From: Pseudopedobacter saltans
GTDB lineage: Bacteria; Bacteroidota; Bacteroidia; Chitinophagales; Chitinophagaceae
Length of the DNA: 15,317 bases
Assembly: GCA_003241175.1 (NCBI GenBank)
Contig: QFOI01000043.1
Span: 1 to 15,317, forward strand
Reading direction: 5' to 3'
Positions 7,696 through 15,317 of this stretch are shown here, piece after piece; within the stretch, counting starts at the first letter, position 1, and the number at the start of each line of letters is the position of its first letter. The position numbers were made by a program, and so were the translations under genes. Under the pieces are notes generated by a model. It saw only the letters and a program-made list of their open reading frames with translations. It did no database searches and was not told the DNA's origin.

Positions 7696-8088
7696 CTAAT
7701 TGACAACCCATTCATTGATATGGGTTCCAGTTCCCATACTGATTTCTCTTGCGCTAAGAGTGAATGTTTCCGTCACTGGGTTGTTGCTGATGGAGTCGAA
7801 TGCCTCTTTGTAGTCCACAAGGTAGGCTTCTTTGAAATTTAATTCTTTCAAAGTGGCGTCGTCTTCTCTTTTTGTGAAAACGATGGTTCCATCTTTTCTT
7901 TCGAAACTGTTGGTCATCCATTCGAAGAAGGATGTGTCTCCTGTAGACTCAACTGTCAAATAGATTTTGCCTCCGCGCGTGATGCTGGAAGGTCTGCCTG
8001 TAGCATCGGTTTCCTGTTTAAGAGAATAGGAGAGGTTTAGAATGTTAACCTCTTTGCCGGCAACTTTTAGTTTTGCTTTGAACGACAT
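7696..8088 (-). CDS. tssD: First Hcp/TssD tube protein
   Basis: A 130-residue Bacteroidota-type Hcp beginning MSFKAKLKVAGKEVNILNLS, with RPSSITRGGKIYLTVESTG (32-50), the FFEWM motif, TLKELNFKEAYLVDY, and a beta-rich end (ETFTLSAREISMGTGTHINEWVVN). It forms the hexameric rings of the inner T6SS tube, which is expelled on sheath contraction. It has its own transcription unit: a consensus promoter about 245 bases upstream and a hairpin just after the stop. This agrees with the need for far more Hcp than baseplate protein. It follows tssC after a 416-bp gap and is probably the main structural tube protein; the divergent copy next to vgrG may be more specialised. The start is the ATG at 8088, with no clear Shine-Dalgarno sequence, as usual for Bacteroidota. 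Confidence 0.97.
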   Translation of the reverse strand: MSFKAKLKVAGKEVNILNLSYSLKQETDATGRPSSITRGGKIYLTVESTGDTSFFEWMTNSFERKDGTIVFTKREDDATLKELNFKEAYLVDYKEAFDSISNNPVTETFTLSAREISMGTGTHINEWVVN

Positions 8089-8332
8089 AAATAAACGGTT
8101 TTAAATTAAAAAATAACGGTATATATCACCAAAAAATAAAACGTTCTTATGTGAACACTTAAAAGCCGTTTAGACTTTGCTATGTTCAAAATTCAAAGGA
8201 AATAGATAAGGTTGTGTTTTGATTGCTTTCAATTCTGTAGACTAGCAATATTGTTTTTCAACGGTTATACTTCCCAAGAAAGAAATTCAAGTAAATGGAT
8301 TTTAAATTTTACTTCCCCACTCGAATCTGAAA
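8089..8332 (-). promoter_or_regulatory. Long AT-rich 5' leader of first hcp
   Basis: If transcription starts a few bases after the -7 element ending at 8333, the hcp mRNA has an untranslated leader of about 240 nt. I see no open frame of note, no recognised riboswitch, and only small local inverted repeats (for example GTTC/GAAC arms around 8144-8157). The length is unusual for a simple leader and could hold a regulatory structure. A second, closer promoter that I did not recognise is also possible. Confidence 0.3.
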
Positions 8333-8362
8333 CAAATATAGTTCTTTAATAATACCAAACAA
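8333..8362 (-). promoter_or_regulatory. Bacteroidota-type promoter for first hcp
   Basis: On the minus strand, TTG (8362-8360), a 19-base spacer and TATATTTG (8340-8333) match the Bacteroidota consensus TTG-N19-TAnnTTTG, with a perfect -7 element. It lies in the gap between tssC and hcp, about 245 bases before the hcp start, and points toward hcp. It explains how hcp can be expressed independently of the structural genes upstream. Confidence 0.65.
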
Positions 8363-8454
8363 CTATTTGTTTATTTTATTTTGTTATCAAATTGTTAGTT
8401 TGATAGTTTCAATTAATGACAATATAGTTTAATTATCATTAAATGACTTTTTTA

Positions 8455-8500
8455 TTAACATAAGTTAAGTATAGTTGCTGGTGTACTTAACTTATGTTAA
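8455..8500. repeat. 17-bp perfect inverted repeat after tssC
   Basis: TTAACATAAGTTAAGTA at 8455-8471 is the exact reverse complement of 8484-8500, with a 12-base loop. It begins 4 bases beyond the tssC stop. In the tssC direction no T-run follows (ATAAAAAAG instead), so it is not a standard intrinsic terminator for tssC, although the stem alone could slow polymerase or protect the 3' end of the tssBC message. On the plus strand a T-run follows at 8506-8514. An operator for a dimeric regulator is also possible, although the spacing to the hcp promoter (about 90 bases upstream of its -33 element) is large. Confidence 0.75.
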
Positions 8501-8504
8501 TGGT

Positions 8505-9884
8505 TTATTTTTTTTGTTGTTCATATTCAGATGCCCAATCTGGATTGTCCGCATCATCTCCCTTTTGCCCTTCTAGTTTGATTAAGAAAGTTTTGGCTGG
8601 GAAATATGGTTTCATATGGATATCCAAATAGATTCTGTCTTTTTGCATCGGATCTTGTTCGAACCTTTTGATAGTAAAGTTTTCAATCAATTTGCTTGGG
8701 CCTGTAATACTATCCAAAAAGCGAATAATCTGACTATTGAGTTCTTTTCTAGTTGTGGCATTAAAGTTCTCAAATGCTCTTCTATTTAAGAAATCCATCA
8801 ACACTTTAGTTACATAGTCAAATACACGAACTACAGAATAGGTTTGCAAACCAAGGTTGTCGCCGTTGAATAAAGTCTTAGCCGAAAATGCCATTACTTT
8901 TCCATATTCTTTAACCATTGGTATCAATCCCAATTTTTCCAAAGAAGCGATTTCACTTTTTTTCAAATCAAACTTGACACCATCTATTTCATTAATACTA
9001 CCAAATTTTTTACCGGCTGTTACTTGAGACATCAACGTTGTATAAATACGTCCTGCCAATGAAGAGGATGGTGGTACGTACAAGTTGTCTTCTTCGTTTA
9101 CTTCATCCACTTTTCCACGACCGACCAACCAATTGCAGGACATAATTACATTGGACCTGTATTTGTCGCCGCCTGTTAGATTGGCTGCTTCGAACATTTC
9201 CATGACATCATCAGGACTATCCAAATGCTCAAAGTCAGTAATGAGCATCACCTTGCTATCGTGTGCTATTTTTGCCCATTTTTCCACTACTTTATTAGAA
9301 CCTAGATAGCCAGGAAGTACCAATATACTATAGTTGTTTCTTAGGTCAAGCCTATCATAGTTGGCAACTAGTTCCTCTTGTATGGCATCAATAAATCTTG
9401 TATTGTCCAGATCTTTAAGTTGGTCTGGTTCCGCATTGATGATAGATATATTTTTGATCTTTGTGCTTTCGGAATTTTTATAGAAAAGCGCTACAGACCT
9501 ATAAGATCTTTCTAAAGTCTCCGTTTCCTTCAGTGCGTTTTTGATGTTTTTCTTTAGTGTTTTGTCAGCTTTATCCGCTTTTTCATTACAGTCAACAATC
9601 ATGTCTGCCGTAGTCTTGTCATTGGACAAGATATCCAGCCACCACTGAAGATTTTTTTTAAGTTCTTTTCTTTCTTCCTTCTTAAGAGACTCTTCCAAAA
9701 AGATTTTCTTTCTTGCTTTACGTTCAGGGTTTAGATTCTGTACGCCATCAATAGCGGATTCTAATAGATCAAAACCGCCAAGTGCACCCAAAGCTTCGAG
9801 ATTGGCGTTGAGGTCTTTGGCTACGCTTTCTTTTTGTTTAAATTCTTGTTGACTCGTATTGTTGGTAGATTGTTCTAAAGGCAT
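8505..9884 (-). CDS. tssC: TssC, large sheath subunit
   Basis: A 459-residue large subunit of the contractile T6SS sheath. Recognisable family features are the N-terminal GALGGFDLLESAIDGVQNLN, the region around LRNNYSILVLPGYLGSNKVV, a middle part with VIMSCNWLVGRGKVDEVNEE and SSSLAGRIYTTLMSQ, and the C-terminal FLDSITGPSKLIENFTIKRF and DIHMKPYFPAKTFLIKLEG. Length is close to the usual TssC size. TssC intertwines with TssB to form the sheath that contracts to fire the tube. It follows tssB by 37 bases and is surely co-transcribed with it. The coding sequence is AT-rich like its structural neighbours and looks intact. Confidence 0.97.
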   Translation of the reverse strand: MPLEQSTNNTSQQEFKQKESVAKDLNANLEALGALGGFDLLESAIDGVQNLNPERKARKKIFLEESLKKEERKELKKNLQWWLDILSNDKTTADMIVDCNEKADKADKTLKKNIKNALKETETLERSYRSVALFYKNSESTKIKNISIINAEPDQLKDLDNTRFIDAIQEELVANYDRLDLRNNYSILVLPGYLGSNKVVEKWAKIAHDSKVMLITDFEHLDSPDDVMEMFEAANLTGGDKYRSNVIMSCNWLVGRGKVDEVNEEDNLYVPPSSSLAGRIYTTLMSQVTAGKKFGSINEIDGVKFDLKKSEIASLEKLGLIPMVKEYGKVMAFSAKTLFNGDNLGLQTYSVVRVFDYVTKVLMDFLNRRAFENFNATTRKELNSQIIRFLDSITGPSKLIENFTIKRFEQDPMQKDRIYLDIHMKPYFPAKTFLIKLEGQKGDDADNPDWASEYEQQKK

Positions 9885-9921
9885 ATGCTACTTTATTTTT
9901 GCAAATGGACAAAAGGGATTA

Positions 9922-10377
9922 TTATTTTTCTGCTTGTGCCAATTCATCTAAAAGTGACTGCAGGGCGGAGATAAGATTTTGTTTAGTGGAAGGATCAGAA
10001 ATAGCTTGTTTTAAGAGCTTATTGGTTTTCAATTGTTTCACAATTTTTAGGTACTGTTCTTTCTTTTGATTTAAATCACTTAGGTATTCACTTTGGTGAG
10101 TTATTCCTTTCGCACCGAAATCTTCCAAACCGTTGAAATGCAAAGTTTCCTTTTTTGTACCTCCGTCTTCACTTTCCATTGCTATATCCAACGACGGCTT
10201 GAAGTGAGCAAAAACCTTTTCAATATCAGTTAAACCTTCTACTATCACAGGTTTTACGGAAGGGTTAACGGTTAGCCTTTCTGCCAGCAAGACTCTGTTT
10301 TGCGAAATCTCTACAAACGCCTCGTTTGCATCGGTTTTTACTTCTGTACCGCCAATTCCATAAGGTTCAAGTGCCAT
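9922..10377 (-). CDS. tssB: TssB, small sheath subunit
   Basis: A 151-residue small sheath protein. It begins MALEPYGIGGTEVKTDANEA and carries FNGLEDFGAKGITHQSEYL (about 90-108), the strongly conserved TssB segment. It ends with a helical stretch (LKTNKLLKQAISDPSTKQNL, then LQSLLDELAQAEK). TssB pairs with TssC to build the contractile sheath. The upstream gap to tssK (165 bases) is AT-rich; I looked there for a TTG-N19-TAnnTTTG promoter and found only weak partial matches, so it may be transcribed with tssFGNK or from a promoter I cannot resolve. The coding region is very AT-rich (15 G+C of 60 at 10021-10080). Confidence 0.96.
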   Translation of the reverse strand: MALEPYGIGGTEVKTDANEAFVEISQNRVLLAERLTVNPSVKPVIVEGLTDIEKVFAHFKPSLDIAMESEDGGTKKETLHFNGLEDFGAKGITHQSEYLSDLNQKKEQYLKIVKQLKTNKLLKQAISDPSTKQNLISALQSLLDELAQAEK

Positions 10378-10542
10378 ATTATTGTAGTTTTATGTATAAA
10401 AAATAATGGATTGATGACCTTAATCTCGAAGTTTCTCATTTGGTTATCTGTATCAAAACTGTGTCGAAATAGGTTATGCTTCCATAAAGATATGCTAATA
10501 CTGTACCAATTTGTAATTAATTATTGAAAAATTAGCTTTTTT

Positions 10543-11703
10543 TTAATCCGCTAAGAAAGTTCCCAGCCTACCCGGCTTCTTCATAGTCAATGCTTCTTCC
10601 TTGACAAATATGCCCGCTTCTTTACGTTTTCCGATATAGTCAAGTGAAGCCAATGCTTCAAAAAGTTGTCTAGTTGTGGTGACAAAACTACTTATCGCTT
10701 TAATGGAAGGTATACAGTCAATATGATTATAGTGTATATGACAAGCCTCGGCCGTCACTTTTTTGTACAATCCTTGGTCTATACCACATTTTTCTGAAAA
10801 ATAGGCAAATACTTCTTCTTCTCCACTTCCAGCATACATACTAAAAGTATTGTTGATTGTCCTAGCCAGTCCTGCAAGGGTACTTATCATTTTTGAAGGC
10901 GTATAGTACAAACCGTCCATGTTGAAATGATCCAATATAGTTGATATATATTGGACTATGGATTCGCACACTTGGACAACAGGAATAGATAGTTCATTTT
11001 GTTGCTTTTTTTGCATCACTTTTTGGATGATAGTAAGGCTTAGGACTTCCATATTACTAAGGAAAACCCTCCACTGTTCCAATATGTCCACTAAGGATTC
11101 GTGACTAGCAACCATCTGACAAGGAGGTATATAACTATCGTCCAAGGAAACATTATTGTTTTTTACTAACAATTTTCCAATAGGCAATACATTAGCAATT
11201 CCTGTGTTAACCAACTGTCTATAGTGTATAATAGAAAGCTTTAAAGAAGGAGCCGTATATGGATGTCTTGGTGGTGTTTCGTCTGTGATGATATCACCAT
11301 AAGGAATTCTGTTGTAAGGATCGATTGAAAGTAGAATGTAAAATTCATCTTCCCCCAAGTCAAGTAAAGATTCAACACCTACTCGTAAGGATGCCACCTC
11401 ATGTTGTAGTTGAACTCCCAAGTCCTGATTCTCAGTGTCTCCGACAGCTATACGTATTCCATTACTGGTGATCGCATTGCATTTAATAGCTTTCAATTCA
11501 ATCATCTGCTGATTGTCCAAATTAAGAAACAGCAAATTGTTTTTCTGTTGATTTATTGAAGGCAAAAGCCCATAGTTGTGCGGATAGAGAAATGCTTCAT
11601 TATTCAATATTTGTTGCTGTGTCTGAGCATTAAACTCTCCAATGAAATGCGTTTTGTTTATTTTCATTCCATCGGTCCAATTGTTGGGAAGGTATCTTTT
11701 CAT
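10543..11703 (-). CDS. tssK: TssK baseplate protein
   Basis: A 386-residue protein with the TssK start signature W-x-x-G-M-x-(5)-H-F: NWTDGMKINKTHFIGEFN at 8-25. The rest is compatible with the shoulder and helical neck domains of TssK (FYILLSIDPYNRIPYGD near 126-142; SLTIIQKVMQKKQQ, then the helical GLARTINNTFSMYAG). It is shorter than the roughly 440-450 residues of proteobacterial TssK, as is common in the Bacteroidota subtype. TssK trimers link the TssFG wedge of the baseplate to the membrane complex. It lies 27 bases after tssN, consistent with one operon. The assignment rests on the N-terminal motif and gene order more than on overall similarity. Confidence 0.88.
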   Translation of the reverse strand: MKRYLPNNWTDGMKINKTHFIGEFNAQTQQQILNNEAFLYPHNYGLLPSINQQKNNLLFLNLDNQQMIELKAIKCNAITSNGIRIAVGDTENQDLGVQLQHEVASLRVGVESLLDLGEDEFYILLSIDPYNRIPYGDIITDETPPRHPYTAPSLKLSIIHYRQLVNTGIANVLPIGKLLVKNNNVSLDDSYIPPCQMVASHESLVDILEQWRVFLSNMEVLSLTIIQKVMQKKQQNELSIPVVQVCESIVQYISTILDHFNMDGLYYTPSKMISTLAGLARTINNTFSMYAGSGEEEVFAYFSEKCGIDQGLYKKVTAEACHIHYNHIDCIPSIKAISSFVTTTRQLFEALASLDYIGKRKEAGIFVKEEALTMKKPGRLGTFLAD

Positions 11704-11730
11704 AACTTAAGTCAAACTAATAATGATGTA

Positions 11731-12615
11731 TTAAAATGCTCGATGACAAACTATGATGTCATTTTCTTTAATAGAGTTGATAAAAGTGGTTTTTTCAGCA
11801 TCAATATACTGAGTAAACAAGGTGTACCATTTTGGTTTTTTGTAAAAAAGCCAGCCGTATGGTGCGCCCAAGTTTTTGTCTTTGAAAATTATTTTTTCTT
11901 GTGGATGTCTGTCGTTATAGTCATTTATAAAATAATAAAACAACTCACCTAGTTCCATATCTACAGGAGCTTTTGCTCTAAAATTGGTATAGTGAGAATC
12001 TTGCTCCTGTTTTTTGAATTCAAAACTGATAACCAGCATATTTTTTAATAGTTTGTCATCTGGAAATCTAGCTTCTTGTTGATGCACAGGATAGTACCAT
12101 AGTTTGAAAACTTTAGGTGGAATTTCAATAGCCTTTCGGAATGTTTGTAGCACTAAAATGGGCAAAGGAAATGTCAGGAATGCAAAACTTAAATATAGTT
12201 CCATATTTTCCTTGTTGACTATTCTATAAACCAAAATGAATGCGATAGCTCCCAATGTACCGACCGCAACTGAATAAAGTACATCCAGACCAAATGTCGT
12301 CTCGCTATGCCATTTCATGTATTTGGGCAAGGCGTACCTATTGGCGATGCCCCATAGTAGTGATATAACTTGTAATGATATGAATAGGATTGTATAGTTG
12401 CTGGGGATAGCGTAGGTAGCAACAAATGTTGTAATTCCAATTCCTAAAGCAAATAAAAGTGCATAGATAATCAATGCCTTTAGATAAGGTTTGATAGTAC
12501 TTTTGGCTTTGGCTAAAATGATTCCAAAAATGGTAAACAAACTACCCACACTTAGTCCAATATATAGTAGGATACGTTTTATTTCTGGTGTTAAAGTATA
12601 ATCGATAAAACTCAT
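11731..12615 (-). CDS. tssN: TssN, Bacteroidota T6SS membrane protein
   Basis: A 294-residue membrane protein with five predicted hydrophobic segments (about 14-34, 45-67, 73-91, 109-131 and 139-157). A soluble C-terminal domain of about 130 residues follows, with FPDDKLLKNMLVISFEFKK (184-202), MELGELFYYFINDYNDRHP and NSIKENDIIVCHR. This architecture and its place between tssG and tssK match TssN, one of the proteins specific to T6SS subtype iii, where TssJ, TssL and TssM are absent and TssN to TssR take their place. It probably contributes to the envelope complex on which the TssFGK baseplate docks, with the C-terminal domain in the cytoplasm. It begins 12 bases after tssG. This gene is the main evidence for subtype iii. 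Confidence 0.87.
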   Translation of the reverse strand: MSFIDYTLTPEIKRILLYIGLSVGSLFTIFGIILAKAKSTIKPYLKALIIYALLFALGIGITTFVATYAIPSNYTILFISLQVISLLWGIANRYALPKYMKWHSETTFGLDVLYSVAVGTLGAIAFILVYRIVNKENMELYLSFAFLTFPLPILVLQTFRKAIEIPPKVFKLWYYPVHQQEARFPDDKLLKNMLVISFEFKKQEQDSHYTNFRAKAPVDMELGELFYYFINDYNDRHPQEKIIFKDKNLGAPYGWLFYKKPKWYTLFTQYIDAEKTTFINSIKENDIIVCHRAF

Positions 12616-12627
12616 AGATTGTCAAAT

Positions 12628-13584
12628 TTATAAAATCGTTGAATACCCCAAAATAGAATCTTCGCCAGCTGCGAGTGTTGCTTTTTGTTTATCTCGGTCA
12701 ATCATTATTTCAAATTCTAGGTCAGCATCCAAAGGCGCAAAAAAGCGATTGAATGTCTTGAAAAGCGTCAAAGCATTACCGCCAGGCAAAAAATCTTCTA
12801 TAGAATGTCGTTGTAATGGCCCGATTTCATAATGCAATATAAGTGACTCTTCCCAAAAAACATCACCACAAATCATATCGCTGCCCAGTCTAGATGATCC
12901 TAATGTCAATGGTTGAGGAAAATGGCTTGCTTCAACTTTTTGTTTCCTTATATGGATTTTTTCCTTCAAGATCAATTCCAATGCAGTTGTCATTAACGCT
13001 AGGTTTCCATTGATTTCCAAAGCATGAGGCAAAAGCAGTGCAAAAGACGTCTGGTCTTTTTCCGATATGGACGCCGGAAAATTCCAAATTTCGGTTTGAG
13101 GCGTTCGGAAAAAGTCAATTAGTTCGGACTCATGTTTTTCAATATAAATTTCTTGTTTAAAAATTTCATTTTCAATAGGCTGGAAAAACTTTCTTATTTC
13201 TTTTTCCCTTTGTTTATCTCTTCTGTAATTAAAAACTTCTTCCGCTACATTGATTTGGTTCCCTTTTGCAAAATCCTTTTGTGTCGGCTGAAAAAACAAA
13301 CCTTCAGGCAGCAAGTCATAAAAGCCAGCCTTGGTCAACTGCAATTCTATAAATGGCTGGTGTATATTGCTTTCCACCAATTCCACATTGCTGATGTCTC
13401 TACTAAAATGCCTCACAAAATAATGATCCAATGTAGCTACTAAATCATTTTCATTGGCTCCGTTTTGTATGACTTGATTGGCTACAACATTAGCTTTGAG
13501 GTCTCCATTTCGTTTTTTTAGATCCTCAAGAGCCAAGCGCAATATTTCGCTTCTGTTTTTTTGGGTTAAACGATATCCACTCAT
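12628..13584 (-). CDS. tssG: TssG baseplate wedge protein
   Basis: A 318-residue TssG (VasB/ImpH-like) protein. Visible features are the N-terminal helical part (EILRLALEDLKKRNGDLKAN), LTKAGFYDLLPEGLFFQPTQ (104-123), and a C-terminal RLGSDMICGDVFWEESLILH (232-251) followed by IGPLQRHSIEDFLPGGNALT (254-273). With two TssF copies, TssG forms the wedge of the T6SS baseplate around the VgrG hub. Its ATG overlaps the tssF stop by four bases (ATGA), a translational-coupling arrangement that supports both the start choice and the functional pairing. The gene looks complete. Confidence 0.9.
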   Translation of the reverse strand: MSGYRLTQKNRSEILRLALEDLKKRNGDLKANVVANQVIQNGANENDLVATLDHYFVRHFSRDISNVELVESNIHQPFIELQLTKAGFYDLLPEGLFFQPTQKDFAKGNQINVAEEVFNYRRDKQREKEIRKFFQPIENEIFKQEIYIEKHESELIDFFRTPQTEIWNFPASISEKDQTSFALLLPHALEINGNLALMTTALELILKEKIHIRKQKVEASHFPQPLTLGSSRLGSDMICGDVFWEESLILHYEIGPLQRHSIEDFLPGGNALTLFKTFNRFFAPLDADLEFEIMIDRDKQKATLAAGEDSILGYSTIL

Positions 13585-15317
13585 ACCATTTCTTTTAGGA
13601 ATATTCTATATGGAATTAAGCTTTGCGATCTTTTCTTTATTTCTTTTAGTAGAAAACTTTGCCAAAAATCCAACTCATCTTTTTCTTTCATAGCTATATA
13701 AGCTAGCTTTTTGATGAAAATAGAAATGTCAATTGTTTTGGTGTAACCTCTTGATGGATCATGGTCGATCATCATTCCTTTGGATATATTCACTTCATGC
13801 AGCGCATTAGCCAATTGAAGTTTGCAAAACTGTTGGATATCCTCTTCACTGACAATACGATCGTGCGACAAAAGTGCATATTTGTAGGCATTGATCTTGT
13901 CAGGAACGGAAAGGTTGTCGCGTCCACCAACAGTTGTCGTGACTAGATAGGACTCAAAATGGTTGATCCCACTCGTTTTGTAAGGTATCAAATTTACATT
14001 TGGGTTTAAGCCATTAGCAGATTTACCTTGTGTTGCCCAGTATTCAACGAATAGGCTACTTCTTCCTGTTTCCTTATCTTTTTCAGGAAGAGATACTACC
14101 AAGTGAGGAATGGATTCACGCGTTTGGGTATTTTGCAGCATTCTTTGTTCCAGTTTATTCAGTATCTGTTGCAAGGATTTTATTTCATTGGAAACAAAAT
14201 TCCTACCCAGCGTATCAAAAGCTGTGCTTTCGTCACGTAGCAACTGTATAAGGTTTTTGATGGTTGCATTGGCATCCCTTTCGTCAAATCTCGCAATCCC
14301 ACCGTATCGCAATAAGGCGGAGGTGTCATTGTTCTCTTCTTGCAGATCTCTTATATTGACCATTTTACCATCAGAATCACTAATGGACTCAATATCGAAA
14401 AATGTATCCTCCGTCTGCAATGGTATTATATTGATAAAATCATTTAACTCAAATACTCTGTCGTACAACTGCTTATTTGCTATTGGAATACAATTGGTGT
14501 AATAATTTAGCGTTTCCAATCTGTCCACAGATAAATATTCCGGAAACCTTATTTCTATCCAAACAAGTTTTTCGTTAATTATTGGATCTGTAAGATCTGA
14601 TGGATAAAAATCTTGTAAAACATTAGGAATTCTACGGTCATCATAATCCAGTCTTGACTCTCTGTCTTCAAGAGTTATGAATTGCTGCCTGTAAAAACCG
14701 TTGATACTGGTATCATAAGACTTATTGGCTGTCTTTTGCATATGCAGTATTTCGTCGACAGGTAGATCTTTTTGCCAGGCATCTTCTTGTTGATATCCCA
14801 GCATGTAAGATATGGGTTGGTCATTTCGACTATACCATAACGTCTTAGATAGAAAAGAATAAATACTGTTATGGGGATCTGTATTGGGTGCTTTGAAGAA
14901 AAAGTGCGTTCCTTGTAAAGAATGTTGAACGTTTTGGATCCCAAGCCACACTTTAGAGCCTATATTTGATGTTACATTTTCATTGGTGTAAATAATCTCT
15001 TTTGCAACATTGTTTTTGTATTCAAACAAATGGTTGCTTGTCAGAACATATTTGATTTTGGCCTGGTTGGCTTTATAGGATTGGGTCGGCGCAAAAAATA
15101 TATCTTTTTCAAAATCAGATATTTGCGACGCATTGTTATTATTCTTTAAGGTAAATTGATCCTTCTTGGAAATAAACCCAACCGTTTGTACGGTTTCAAT
15201 ATGAGCTATTGCATGGGCGGGTTTGGCAGATGTAAGCGTCTCTGGCGTTAGCATTTGCATCATGCGCTCTAGAATTCGGGCTCTGGAAGTCTGTATCTCG
15301 TTGGATACTCTTTCGAT
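13581..15317 (-). CDS. tssF: TssF baseplate wedge protein, N-terminus beyond window
   Basis: The frame stays open to the right edge, giving 578 visible residues. The Met at 15263 is internal: 18 in-frame codons precede it (IERVSNEIQTSRARILERMM), matching the family's N-terminal helix, so only a short piece (probably about 30 residues) is missing. Typical TssF elements are LTPETLTSAKPAHAIAHIE, a central part with LDYDDRRIPNVLQDFYPSDL, and the C-terminal ESYLVTTTVGGRDNLSVPDK, the conserved segment before DKINAYKYALLSHDRIVSEEDIQ. TssF and TssG form the baseplate wedge, and the two genes overlap by four bases here. Identification is by overall resemblance to the VasA/ImpG family and by its position next to tssG. 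Confidence 0.9.
   Translation of the reverse strand: MERVSNEIQTSRARILERMMQMLTPETLTSAKPAHAIAHIETVQTVGFISKKDQFTLKNNNNASQISDFEKDIFFAPTQSYKANQAKIKYVLTSNHLFEYKNNVAKEIIYTNENVTSNIGSKVWLGIQNVQHSLQGTHFFFKAPNTDPHNSIYSFLSKTLWYSRNDQPISYMLGYQQEDAWQKDLPVDEILHMQKTANKSYDTSINGFYRQQFITLEDRESRLDYDDRRIPNVLQDFYPSDLTDPIINEKLVWIEIRFPEYLSVDRLETLNYYTNCIPIANKQLYDRVFELNDFINIIPLQTEDTFFDIESISDSDGKMVNIRDLQEENNDTSALLRYGGIARFDERDANATIKNLIQLLRDESTAFDTLGRNFVSNEIKSLQQILNKLEQRMLQNTQTRESIPHLVVSLPEKDKETGRSSLFVEYWATQGKSANGLNPNVNLIPYKTSGINHFESYLVTTTVGGRDNLSVPDKINAYKYALLSHDRIVSEEDIQQFCKLQLANALHEVNISKGMMIDHDPSRGYTKTIDISIFIKKLAYIAMKEKDELDFWQSFLLKEIKKRSQSLIPYRIFLKEMV

Noticed and set aside
8455..8500. Inverted repeat as an intrinsic terminator of tssC
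   Set aside because: In the direction of tssC transcription the stem is followed by A residues, not T residues, so the standard terminator pattern is absent.
10378..10542. Promoter for tssBC in the gap after tssK
   Set aside because: Only partial matches to TTG-N19-TAnnTTTG were found (for example TATCTTTA with wrong spacing), too weak to report as a site.
13132..14502. Plus-strand frames opposite tssF and tssG
   Set aside because: Antisense shadows of well-supported baseplate genes, with no promoter or family match.
15261..15263. ATG at 15263 as the start of tssF
   Set aside because: Eighteen in-frame codons upstream continue the expected N-terminal helix to the window edge, so this Met is internal.
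1..15317. CRISPR array, tRNA, rRNA, IS element or integrase
   Set aside because: No regularly spaced repeats, cloverleaf sequence, rRNA segment, transposase or recombinase coding sequence was seen on either strand.

Overview
The window is a type VI secretion (T6SS) locus of the Bacteroidota-specific class, subtype iii. The evidence is a TssN-family membrane protein beside Bacteroidota-type TssF, TssG, TssK, TssB, TssC and TssD (Hcp). Starts lack obvious Shine-Dalgarno sequences, a promoter matches the Bacteroidota -33/-7 consensus, base composition is mostly AT-rich, and two lipoproteins have signal peptides. I cannot name the genus; a Flavobacteriia- or Sphingobacteriia-like organism fits. 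All supported genes lie on the minus strand, so transcription runs from high to low coordinates.

Layout in transcription order: tssF (its start lies beyond the right edge), tssG, tssN and tssK form a tight structural cluster (15317-10543). They are followed by the sheath pair tssB-tssC (10377-8505). A 17-bp perfect inverted repeat closes tssC. A 416-bp gap then holds a consensus Bacteroidota promoter and a leader of about 240 nt ahead of the first hcp/tssD (8088-7696), which ends at a probable hairpin terminator. Next comes a decayed lipoprotein gene (about 7524-7150), broken by an in-frame TGA and lacking a start.

The second half is a delivery and cargo module: a second, divergent hcp/tssD (7129-6740), vgrG/tssI (6722-4890), a 461-residue protein with TPR-like repeats starting at a TAATG junction, a small lipoprotein, and a very large PAAR-like/Rhs protein. 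The Rhs gene starts at 3149 and stays open to the left edge, with at least 1049 codons and its C-terminal toxin beyond the window. Because it has no stop inside the window, it is easily missed by an ORF listing.

How it works together (inference from family knowledge): TssF, TssG and TssK build the baseplate, TssN belongs to the membrane assembly that replaces TssJLM in this subtype, TssBC form the contractile sheath, TssD forms the tube, and VgrG capped by the PAAR-like tip of the Rhs protein forms the spike. The TPR protein and the small lipoprotein sit exactly where effector adaptors or chaperones sit in other T6SSs, and are the least understood parts. Base composition shifts sharply inside both vgrG and rhs, suggesting that the cargo module is a mosaic assembled by recombination. 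Not seen in the window: TssE, ClpV/TssH, TssO/P/Q/R, an Rhs toxin tip, an immunity gene, tRNA/rRNA, IS elements or CRISPR.
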